Shown piece by piece: positions 1 through 12,000 of a stretch of DNA of 18,230 nucleotides. The notes below the pieces were generated by a model. It worked only from the letters and a program-made list of their open reading frames with translations, was not told where the DNA came from and did not search any database. The DNA is from Cephalothrix spiralis (taxonomy: Eukaryota > Nemertea > Palaeonemertea > Archinemertea > Cephalotrichidae): assembly GCA_032353305.1 (NCBI GenBank), contig JAUCNG010370038.1:1-18230 (forward strand). The letters run 5' to 3'. A program made the translations under genes and the position numbers. Within the stretch, counting starts at the first letter, position 1; each line of letters starts with the position of its first letter.

Positions 1-38
1 ATTGTTTTACTTATGTGTTTTATAATTTATCTTTACAG
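1..38 (+). other. 3' end of upstream intron with splice acceptor
   Basis: AT-rich tail of an intron ending in a T-rich tract and a TTTACAG acceptor, with the AG at 37-38. The open frame runs back through this stretch to a GTG at 15 only because it lacks stops. The eight residues read there (Phe/Tyr/Asn/Leu-rich) do not resemble the Glu/Lys/Gln-rich protein that begins immediately after the AG with Asn-Leu-Val-Ala-Gln. The intron is phase 0, since the first exon codon, AAC, starts at 39. The alternative, a true amino terminus at 15, would need a non-ATG start and is disfavoured. Confidence 0.85.
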
Positions 39-3000
39 AACTTGGTGGCTCAACTTGGGACATTTAAAGAGCAAGTTGTTTTAAAAGAGGATGAGATTAA
101 CTCCTTGCAGATGCGTCTTCAGTCTAATGATAAAGTAGCTGAGTTTTCGTCTGCACACGATGACAAAGATGCAGTTCAGTCTCAGTTAGATAGTAAAGTT
201 GAGGCTCTAGAATTGACACTTAAAGAAATCGTGTCTTTGCAAGAGCAACTTTCTAGTGCCAAGGAAAATATTGACTCTCTTAATTCACAAAATGAAGCTT
301 TAAAATTAGACATTCAAAGTGGAAAGGACAGCATTACATCATGTGAAAACAAAATTTTGACTCTAGAAAGTAAATTTTCTGATTCTGAATCAGTGTTATT
401 GGAGAAAGATTCAGAAATAGAGAAGTTGAACTCTAATTTAGAAAATTACAAAACCCAGTTATCGGAAAAAGACACTCAAATAAATTCCATACAGACTGAT
501 ACACAAAGTGCCGATGATCAGATTTCTCAAAATAAGAATGTGATAGAAAAAATGCAATCTGAACTTTCAAGTGCTGTTGAAAGGATATCTGTCTTAACTG
601 AAGATATATCACATAAGGATCAGACTTTTAATGAATTACAATTTGAACTGTCCACCACCTCTGCTAATCTCAAATCTGTCACCGACAATCTAAATTCTAG
701 TCAAGAAAAAGTATCCCATCTTGAAAAACAACTTCATGATGAGGAAATTACGGCCAAAACTTTGAACGATCAAATAAATAGTTTGAAACGTGAAGTTGAT
801 GTCCTAAAACAAGGCCAAACTGAGCAGGGTCATCAAGTTGAAAGTCATGTCCAAGGCTTGTTATCACAACTAACCGAACGTGAAACCGAGATTACTCAAT
901 TAAGTACCACTAAAAGTGACCTTGACATTCTTGTTAATCAATTAAGATCTGATGTTGACGTTAAGAGTAGTGAAATAGAGAAATTAAACAATGAACTTTC
1001 GAATCAAATTAAAACGTATGAAGACCAAATAAATGATAAGCGGAAAGAAATCCATGAGTTATCGTCTAAATTGGAGAGAGAACAGGAATCCTTTGTTTCA
1101 TATCAATCAGAAAATAAGAAAAATTACCTTGAACTTAACTCTCAGTGTGAAGAATTCAAATCACAGTGTGATTCGGTGAACTATAAACTTCGTGATTTGG
1201 AAAAGTTAATCGAAGAGAAGGACTCTAATATCGCCTCATTCAGTTCAGAATTCGAGTCGAGTCTCAAAATTTTAAGTGAACGTAATGTGACATTAGAAAA
1301 CGATATTTCGAAATCTCAACAAACTTTGGAGGAAAGAAGTTCAGAGGTTCACACTCTGACTACCCAATTAGAGGATTTAAAACACCAGTTATCTGAAAAA
1401 GACTCCTGTGTCAGTTCTCTTCAAACAAAATTAAAAGATACTCTCGATGAACTTAGTGATAAGACGCCTGTGATACAAGCCTTGGAGTGTACTTTATCAG
1501 AGGCATCTGATAAAATTTCGAAGCTCAATCATAAAATTGAACTGCTGCAAAGTGATAATGATGAAATAAAAGAACTTAACTCGTCCTTAGATACCAAAGT
1601 TGAGTCCCTAACTACCGACTTATCAACTGCTCACGATTATCATGCCACCCAAAATTCTGTGATCGATGAACTAAAGAATTCTCTTGATGGACTACATTCC
1701 AGTGATTCTGAAAAAGACTCAAAAATCAGCGAATATTTATCTGATATTTGCCAATTGAAGGATGATATTTCAAATAGAGATGCAAAAATCGTGTTTTTAG
1801 ACGCTGAGATAAAGGCAGCTAGTGAACAATTTTCACGATTAGAATCTGATGCATCTTGTCAGTCTACTAACTCAAAACTAGAACTCGAGGAGATTCGAAT
1901 AGCAGAAACTGACATTAAACTGTCTCTAGAGAAGTCAAGTACTATAAATGACAAGTTAAAGTCTGAACTTAAAACTGTTTCCTCGAAATTATCAGATCAT
2001 AATTTGGAGCTGAAGATCAAGGAGGGTGAAATCGATACTTTGAACTCTGCCTTGGTTCATTACAAAAAGAACATGTGCTCTCTGAATGAAACTTTCCAAG
2101 AAACTGAAAAATCCCTCGAGGAACAACTTTCGGCTTGTTCAGCTAACCTTGAAAGTACGAATGCCCAAATTGACGCCCTGAATACCAAACTAGAAACTGC
2201 AACCAACGAACTCGAAGGTGTAAATAATCGTCTTGAAACTAGTCATCAGCAAAAAGCCGAATCAGAGAAACGGTTGAGAGATAGTGAAACAACTGGTCAA
2301 ACATTGAACGATTCAATAAACAGTCTCAAACGCGAGGTTGGTGTCTTGAAAGAAGGACAAAGTGAACAAGGACGTCAAGTTGAAACTCAGATGCAAGACC
2401 TTCTGTCAAAGATAACTGACCGTGAATCTGAAGTTACCCAATTGAATGCTGCAAAGAAGGAATTAGAAGTTGATGTCAGTCGACTGGATTCTGAGATCGA
2501 AAGACTGAATAATGAATTTTCGATTGAGATCAGTAATCTCGAAGATCAGCTGAGTGAAAAACAGAAAAATCTAGTCTCTCTATCAGGTGAACTGGACTCA
2601 GAAAAAGAAAATCTAGTGAACCAAAGGGCCAGAATCTCTGAACTTGAAGACCAATGTGTTGACAAAGACAGAATGATTGAAAGTGTCAAGACCGAATGTG
2701 AAATGGAACGTCAAAAAGCATTAGGAGAACTTGGTTCGAAGGATGATATCAACCAGGCTCTCAAAGCTGAGATGGAGAAAACAATCAATGATAAAGATAC
2801 CGAATTGACTCAAACTAAGGCTACTTGTGAGTCTCTTGATGCTAATCTAAAGGCCAAAACTGATGAACTCGAAACTACTTTGATAGAGCTGGATATTGAA
2901 CAACAGAAATTATTCGAAAAGTCATCTGAAACCGAACGGTTAGATATAGATCTGAATGTTTTGAGAGAAGTTTTCCAAACCTCTATTCAAGAAAAAGATG

Positions 3001-6000
3001 AACAAATGAATAATCTAATCGACGACCTCTCAAGTATCAAACGTGAGCTTGTCTCATACGTTGATGACAACAGGAAACTGAAAACGATGATTGAAGTTGA
3101 TTTGAAAGCATCAGTTAATGAGAAAGATAAAGTTATTGATTTGCTGGACATGACGATTGAAAACCTGAAATCAGAAATTAAAAGTTTCGATATGGAAATA
3201 ACGGAATTGAGAGAAAATGTCACAAGATTATCGGAGGAAAAAGATAATCTCGACAAAGAAACTGCTGAAAAGTGCAATAAGTTAATCGAACTTGAATCCA
3301 AATTCTCTGATGCTGATCATAAATTGAAGTCTTGCTCTGCTGAGCTTGAGGAAACTAAAATTTATCTCAGCAGTGCTACTGATGAACTCGAAAAGCAGAA
3401 AGCTGATTTGTTCGGTCGAGATGAGCAAGTTATTCAGCTCACTCAAACAATTGATGGCTTGACAGCTGAAAGATCCAAATTATCAACAGCGCTAGAGGAA
3501 AATGTTACTAATAACAAAGCCTTGACAGAAGAAGTTGCTAGTTTGAGTGATGAAAAGTCTCGTCTTGATGAGATACTTGTCAAAACTCAGGATGATGTCT
3601 TGAAGTACAAAACAGCCTTGCTTGATCTATCTCAAGAGAAAGATAACCTTGAGATCGAAAAAGATAAATTAGCAGACACTCATGAAGAAACAAAGTCTGA
3701 TAAACAAAAGATTACCGATGACCTAAGTAAAGAACGTGATGACCTTCTTGAAAGGATTAAAAGCCTCGATGCAATGGTTTCTGAACTTAATGCAACTGTC
3801 AGGACCATTGAACAGGAGAAGCAGGATCTTTCAAGTAAAGCTCAGGAACTTCGTGTTGAGCTTCAAGAACACAAAACGTTTGCTGAAAAACATCAAAAGG
3901 AAAGTTGTGAAAATAGTGAAAAAGCTAACCAATTAACCTCAGAAGTTGAAGCTTATGCCAAGCAAATTGATGACCTCAAATATGAAAATGAAGAGTTTAG
4001 CAACAGTCTTGATGAGTGTAACATCAAGATTGCCAATATGAAGGAGGATATTGACCTTATGGTTGCAGATTCTGAAGAGCTTAGTGTCAAAAATGAAGAG
4101 TTAAGTCAAGCAAAGGAGAGTTTAGGAAGTATCGTTTCACAGTTACAGAAACAAATCGAAATCGTTTCTCAACAACGCCAAGACGTCTTAATGGAAAAAG
4201 ATGGCGAAACTTCCTCTTTGATTGCTCAAAAGCAAGAATTAGAAAGCAACTGCCGAGGGCTCCAAGAACTCCTTGCTGCTGCTAATACCGAAAATGAAAG
4301 TATCAAGAATCAAGTTGGTGACCTAGTTATTGAAATCGAGAGCCTTCTAGAAATTAAAGAAGGCCTTGGTGATGAGATCCAAAATCTTCAAAGAACAGTT
4401 GACCAGCAGAAGGATGATGTCACCTCCCATGTTGATGAAAAGAAAGAACTGAAACAGCTGCTGAACGAGATTGAGAAGGCTAATGCTGATTTTGCTTCTC
4501 AAATAGTTGAACTTGAGAAACAGGCTGTATCTCATGCTGAAAACGTCAAGGAACTTAAAGACCAGTTAGCGTCTCTAACAACGGAAAATTCTTTACTCAA
4601 TGCCCAGATTGATAAGCAAGCGGGTGAGCTGGTGCAAAGTCAAGGTGAACATTCTACTTTAAATCAATCCCTCAATGACATGATGAATGAAGCCTCAATA
4701 ATTCAGGAAAGCTTGAAAGAGAAAGACCAAGCACGCACAAGCCAAGTTGAGAACCTTTCGTCTACTCTTTCTGAAACTCTTGAGAAAAATAATGATTTGT
4801 CTCAAAAACTTGCTGAATCTTTAATGAGTATTGAAGACAGAACTTCCGAGATAAATGCTCTTAAGGCTGATAAACAAAGCTTGGAGTCCCAGGTTGCGAA
4901 GGTAACAGCCGAATTTATTGAAGAAAGATTAGAACTTGAGGCCCAATGCACCGAAATGACAACGAATTACGAAAATCTTACCAAGTATTTGAGAGAAAGA
5001 AATTCGGAGGCTAGTGACCTTGAGCTTCAGGTTCAAAAACTTACTGACCAAGTAATAGCTCGAACGAACGAATCCGAGGGAATGGCTGCAAAAATTGCCT
5101 CGTATCAAGAAGTTTCTGAAGAAATGAAAGATAAGTTGATAGAAACCAAGACTACAATTGATAAATTAGAAACACGAATATCAAGCCTTGAAACAGAGAA
5201 TGAAGGGTTGAGATCTCAAGTTGAAAATCTCACCGAACAACTCTCAGTTCAACTCTCCGAAAACGAGGTCGCCAATCAAAATCTGATTGTCATTGCCACT
5301 GAACTTGAGAAAGGACAGTCCAAAAATCAAGTCTTGCACGATCAAGTACAAAATTTGACCGACCAGATATCATTGGAGATGGATGAGTCGCATAACTTGA
5401 GTCAGGATTTGGCTGATATTAAGATCGAATTCGAACATGCTCAGGCACTGATTAGTGATAAGGAACAAGAGATTTATAACTTAAATGGTCAAGTCCAAAA
5501 CCTAAGCGATCAGCTTTCAGAACAGAGATCAGATAACTCTGACTTGAGTGAAAGATTGGCCGAAATGTCAACTCAACGTGATCGAACCAACAGTTCGTTG
5601 AGAGAAAAGGACACTCAAGTCCAGTCACTTCGTGATCAAGTTCTTGATATGACTGAACAGGTCTCGACCCAAGCAGAAGAATTCAAAGAACTTGGTGAAA
5701 AGCTGTCAAGCGGTGGCAAGGAATCAGAACGTCTTCAGTATCAGATCGAGTCACTAAGACAGGAAGTTAAGAAACAGAAATCCGATAATAAAGAAAAAGA
5801 CAGTCAAATGAAAATGATTGCCGGGCATCTTCATGATCGAGAGATAGATGTCTCCAAACTTGAAGAGGAAGTCCAGCGATATCAAGAGCATATTGCATCT
5901 TTGAGCGAGGAATTGAGTCAAACATCTGAACAATTACGTGAAATACAGGAAACTTTGAGTACTCGAGAAAGCCAAGTTCTACAAAACCAAGAATTACTGC

Positions 6001-9000
6001 AAGAACGTAATGATGAAATTGAATGCATTAGATCAGAGCTCCAGGCCAAGAATCATGAGTTTAATTCTCTTGAAGAGCAACTCAAATCTACAAAGGATGC
6101 TTTGGTTACTAGGGAACATCAGCTAGAAGCTTTACAACATTGCTTGAAAGGTGATCTGGAGGAAAAAGATCGTGTTATTCAGACGTTAGACGAAGATATC
6201 ATATCCCTAAAGATACGAACCCAAGATTTTGAGTCAGATTTACTTCAGAAAAATGACTCATCTAAAGAGTTAGATAGTGAGTTGACTGATTTACGTAGCT
6301 TGTTACAAGAAAAGGTTATTGAAGTTGTCAAGCTGAATGAAGATCTAATTGAAGCTAAACAAGATAACGAAGACATAAGTAATGAATTAAAGAATTCTGT
6401 TACTATTTTGACAGCTCGTGAGAATCAGTTAGCTGATACCCAAAACCTGCTGCAAGAGAAGATGCTGTATTTCGAACAGATGCAGAATGAAGTGATGGCT
6501 TTGAAAGAACACCATCGTGGGACTCAAGGTGATTTAAAGTCAGCTACTGCCACTGTTCAAGCTCGTGAGATTCAGCTTATCGATGCCCAAAATCTACTTC
6601 AACTGAGAAACGAGGAGACTGAAACTTTGAAAGGAGAAATTACGAGCATGAAGACAAACTGTGATAAATTGGGTGAGAATTTTGTTGCAACTAAAACTGA
6701 GTTAGCTGAGAAAAGTGATGAAGTTGATAACCTGAGATCTGTATTAGCTGAAGAGCAAGAACGAGTTACTGACCTGGATCGACAAATCGAAGAGTTAGTT
6801 CTACAAACTCAACTTCAACTAAAAGATCTCCAGAAAAACTTGTACGAATCAGAAGATGAATTGAAGTCTAAAACAACCGAGTTAGAGCTTTCAATTCGTG
6901 AAGTTGAAACGTTAACTGCAGACCTTGATGATGTTCGAACTCAGCTTGATAGTTCTCTGGAAGAGAATACGAAGCATACTCAAGACTTGAGTATGAATTC
7001 TGAGAGCTTATCACAATCTCAGGAGAAGATTGACCAACTTGAATCAGAGATCACTGGAACCAAATCTGAAAATTCGACCTTGAAGAATAAGATTGAAGAG
7101 GGAAACATGAAGGTTGAAGCATTGACTGCTAATTTAAATGAAGCAGGGAAACAAGTTGAATTGCTTACTGCTACCATCGATGTTCTGAAGCAGCAAGTAG
7201 AGTCTGCGTCTCAGAGCGAGACCGACGTGATGCAGACTTTGAGAGATAAAGATAGTGAGTTTTTGAGATTGACTGAAAGGCTCCAGGAATCTGATACGAA
7301 ACAACAAGAGGCAGCTCATAACATTAACTCTTTGGAGAAGGATCTTAAGTCTGGGTTAGGACGTGAAATGGAAATCAAAGAGACTTTGGCTGAAAACGAG
7401 CACGTAATTCAAACCCTCGATGAGCAGATCTTGAAACTTATCTCTGAGTTGAAAGATTTTGAAGCTACCGAAAATCAGAAAACTCAAGTCGTCGAAAGAT
7501 TACAAAGCGAGTTGAAGTCTTGTTTGACTTCCATTGAAGAAAGGGATTTGAAAATTGAAAATTTGATCGCAAGTCTGAATGACACATCAGCTAGACTGGA
7601 AGACTTCATCAATAAGCTAAACGAGACCTCAACCGATTTAGACCAGTCTCGATTAGAAGCCGAGACCATAAGACACGAACTTGAAAAATTCACAATCGTC
7701 GAAGAGAGGCTACTAAAGTCACTGAAGGAAAAAGATGATAAGATCTTTTCTGTTTATGAATGTCTAGACGAGTCGCAGTCAAACTTATCTGAGTATAACG
7801 AAATGACCGACGAATTGAAAACAGATATAGCAAAACTCCAGAGGCAGAATCAAAATTTAGTCCTCGAACTTGAAAGTGTGAATTATGACCTTGAAAGCTG
7901 CTCAGACAGAGAAAATGACGTAAAGAGCAGAAACAACGAAAGTGAGGAAGTCATTCGAGAACTGAGTGATGAAAAACAAGGACTTGCTAGCCAAATTGAA
8001 GCCTTACAAAATGGGCTCAGAGATTTGGGAGCTGGATTGAGTGAAGAGAAAGCAAATGTTGAGTTGCTCAAGGTTGAAAATGCGACACTTCAAGTCAGGA
8101 TATCTGATTTGACTCATGAGTGCTCCGAGAAAAGTCGACTTCTTTCTGATGCTCAAAATGGTTATGCAGAAACTCTTAAGGAAGTTGAAAATATCACCTC
8201 TCAGTTGAAGGAGCAGACCGACCTTGCTAATTCACTTTCTGAAGACCAGAAAGAAAAAGAAACAACTATTCAGAAGCTAATAGATGAGTTAAAAGAAACT
8301 AAAGCTGAACTGATGAAAACATTAGATGGCTCTGATACCCAGATACAAGACCTAAGGGCTGAGTTGTCTGATACTGCTGACAAGATACGTGAACTGGAGG
8401 AAGCCCTCCTGAATGGTACAGAGTCTCATAATGAGTCAATTCAAGAATTAGATGTCAAGGACAATCAGTTATCTGAATTAAAAGATATGTTTCGTTTGGC
8501 TAACAATGAGTTGGATGAAACCAAAAAGAAAACTGGTGATCTTGACGAGGAAGTTAACCAATCCAAAGATCGTGAAATCAAGTTGATTGAAAAGCTGTCC
8601 GAGAAAGAGGCCACTGTTTTGGAAGTACAAAAGGAGTTAGAATCTTTGAGAGATTTGAATATGAAAATAACGTCTGAAAAACAGGAGGTTGTCCAGCAAC
8701 TAGTCCAGAAAGAGGAACATAGTTCAACCAAGGATGAACTTGTACAGAATAAAGACGAAGAAATAACTTCGCTGAATAAGTACATCGGTGAACTTAGAAA
8801 CCAATTCGAAGTTTACACCAACGAATTCGAAAAGCTCCAAGGCGTAGTCGATGCTTATAAGAACCGAGAAGATGGACTACTTGATGATATTCAAGACAAG
8901 GACACGAAGCTGAATGAAGTCCAAGTTGAAATTGAAAATCGTGACAGTGGTTTGTCATCACTCAGGGATAGTATCGAGTCATTTAGGACCAGTGATGTTG

Positions 9001-12000
9001 AACTTCGAACTAGCGTTTCCCAGTTCCAAAGCGAAAATTACGATCTAAGAGACAAGATGACGACCATGCTACATGTCGAAAGTGAATTGATGTCAAAACT
9101 CGATAAGAAAGACTCCAAAATATTCCAGCTCGATGCGGTCATCACTGATTTGAATAAAGATGCTATGTCACAACTAGAAAAGTATGATGAGCTTGATATC
9201 CTCTGCACAACATTGAAAGAATCAGTTGAGACTTACGCTGGTATCACGGCTGATAAAGAGTGCAAGGTGAAGGATCTTGAAGATCTAAGTCATAACCTGA
9301 CGACTGAAGTTGATACCTATAAATCAGAATTGAAATTAGGTCAATCAAAGGTTATTGATTTAGAAGCACTGATCAATGAAAATAATGCCGTCATCTTCGA
9401 AAAGGACAAGTTAATAGCTGATTACGTAAAGATCTGCCAATCATTTGAAACTGATCTTACAACTCACAAGGATCAGCTTACTGAAGTCCGGCATTTGTTA
9501 GCTCAGAGTGATGAAAAAGTGATAGCTTTTGAAACAAACCTGAGTGACAAGGATGGTGCCGTCTCCGAGTTAAATATCAAACTAGATAGTCTTGAGGTAG
9601 AGCATAAATCAATCATGAACGAGCGTGACCACCTTCTTTCACAAGTTAGTCTAACAACAAAAAGTGAAAGTGATAAAGACCACCAGATTTTGGAGCTTGA
9701 GGAACTTGTTCGTAATTTGAGAGAGCAAACTGAGTTGCTGTCTTCAGAAAGGAAATCTCTGTTGATGAATGAAAGTGACCTTAGCGAGAAAATAGGTCAC
9801 ATTACGGAACTTGAAAGTGATATTGAACAGAAAAACAAACTTTTTGATGAGAATAGAGAAGACATTCAACGCTACAAAGATACTGCTCAGAATTTAAATT
9901 CGGATGTCGAACATCTAGAAATGCAGCTAACAGAATCTTCAGTGCTGCTTAAAGAAAAGGAAGACATCATTCAGACTCTGAATGATTCGATAACTCTCTT
10001 GAGGAGTAAGGTGCAGGCTTATGAAGTAGAGTGTAATTCCTTGAGTGCAAAAGTAGAAGAGAAAGACTCGATTGAAAAACAACTTGAAGAAAAATTGAGC
10101 ATTATCTTGACTAAGGAATCAGAAATTTCCGCTCTCTCTGCTACCATTGAGTCCTATAAAGATGAGATGGTAAACTCCTCTGGTGCAAGTCATTCTCTGA
10201 TTGAAGAAAGAGATTCAAGGATTAAAGAGCTGACGGAAACTGTCTCTCAGATGAATTCTCAAATGACTGAATATGCTAAGGAGTATGAAAATGCTCTCTC
10301 TAGTATCAGCAGTTTTGAAGAGCGAATCAAGTCGATGAAAAATCAAGATGACATTAAAGAGAAAGAATTGAAGGAGTTAAGGAACTCATCTGAAGAGAAA
10401 GAAATTAAGTTAACATCCTTGAGTGAGAATTTAATTGCACTTAGTCAAGAGCTGCATATTAAAGAAGAGGAGCTGAACTCAGTGAGGTCTCAGTCTCCTG
10501 ACACGGAAAAGCTGAAGGAAAGGGAAAAGAAGTATGCTCTGCTCACCCAAAAGGCGAAAGCGTTCAAGCTTCAAAATACTAACCTCCAAGCTGAATTGGC
10601 TCGTATTCGAGAGGAATTTCAAACTCTAATGACTGAGAGAAGTCAGCTGATTGAACTAGTTCAGGAAAAAGAAGCCCGTGTAAGTTCAATGCAAGCTGAT
10701 AGGGAGCAACTTGCCCACGACATTCAAAATCACATCAAGGGACTAGCTGTTGAATTAGAAAACACGAAAATGGCTAAAAATGAAATTGAAAAGGAGCTAA
10801 AAGCTAAAGAACTAGAGCTTGAGTCATTAAAGGAGGCTCCGCTAATCCAGGAAAGGATTATTGAGACTCCAGTGCAGAAAGAGGTCATGTCAGTACAGCA
10901 AGCAGCTCCTGATTCTGTAGAATCAATGAAAGAAATTATGGCTGACCTGTCGGAGAAAGATGACGAATTAGCTCAACTGAGGTCGACTATTTTAGAAAAG
11001 GATTCAACAATTCTTCGACTCAGTGACTCCTTGAAGGGCGTCAACCATCAGACTGCCGAATACTCGAAAGAAATAGAGATTCTTCAGAGCCGTCTTCAGT
11101 CATCAAATGTTAATTTGGAATCCATCATGAATTCATTTGTGTCAAAGGAAGAGCGGGTTTCTATCACAGAAACGCTTAAACAGATGAATTCCGAGCTTCA
11201 GGGATATTCGACAAAAAATGACAAGTTACAAGCTCAGGTTATGAAGGCTAAAAAGGTAATCGAAAATTTGAAGTGCAAACTTATCGATCGTGATGCCAAG
11301 ATGTCTGATTTGAATACCAAATTACGTCGGGTTGCTCATGAACTCGAGATGAAAAGAAGTGCTGACAAAATCGATTCGAGCACCAGTACTGATGATTATT
11401 TGAATCATAGAAGTGACTCCGAAAGTTTTAAGAATCAAATCAAGTCATTGACAGATGAAATAGCTGCTCTACAAGATTCAGAGAGCCGTTATGAAGAAAA
11501 AATGATCTCCCTTCATTCTGAATTGACGGATGCCAGAAATTATAAATCAAAGTACGAAGACACAATCAAGGGCCTGACTGATGAAGTGAAACTAAGAGAA
11601 ACTGATTTTCAAGCTATAAGATCAACACTTGAAAATAAAGAAATTGCACTGCTTTCGTCATGTGAAGAAAACGAAAATTTAATTGACGAAAATCGCTTCC
11701 TGAAGTCATCTCAAGCTGAATTTGAGGCGGAAATGACTGAGATTATGAACCTTCTAGAGTCGAAGGATTCCGAATTGACTAAACAGTTAGAAAGATTTGA
11801 AAACTTAAAAACTGAAAATTCGGAAAAATTGATGTCACTTTCGGATAACTTATCAGAAGTTGAATCCCAGTTACAAGTATATATTATGAAAGCAGAAGAG
11901 TTTGAAAATAACGCTCAGATATTCAGAGAGAAGTTCGCTTCCAAAGAGTCCGACTTTGAAAATCTACAGAAAGGGGTATCGGCGAAAGAGTTGCAGATAT

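Larger units (their letters stand above)
1470..10496 (+). other. Proline-free coiled-coil rod (3,009 residues)
   Basis: Between the proline codon at 1467-1469 (in DKTPVIQ) and the next at 10497-10499 (in SQSPDTE), the translation contains no proline that I can find, and no tryptophan. Heptad-like Leu spacing is continuous. Using the usual rise of about 0.1485 nm per residue for a two-stranded coiled coil, an unbroken rod of this length would measure roughly 450 nm. That is an inference and assumes no local breaks. A motif of the form EKD-x-x-[IL]-x-x-L recurs throughout. Confidence 0.8.

Noticed and set aside
15-38. Open frame extends upstream to a GTG at 15
   Set aside because: It is intron read-through: a consensus acceptor ends at 38 and the residues before it do not fit the protein.
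3736-3936. Second plus-strand frame of 66 codons inside the giant exon
   Set aside because: It is out of frame with a clearly conserved coiled-coil frame, Lys/Leu/Val-rich by frameshift of the same codons, with no independent evidence.
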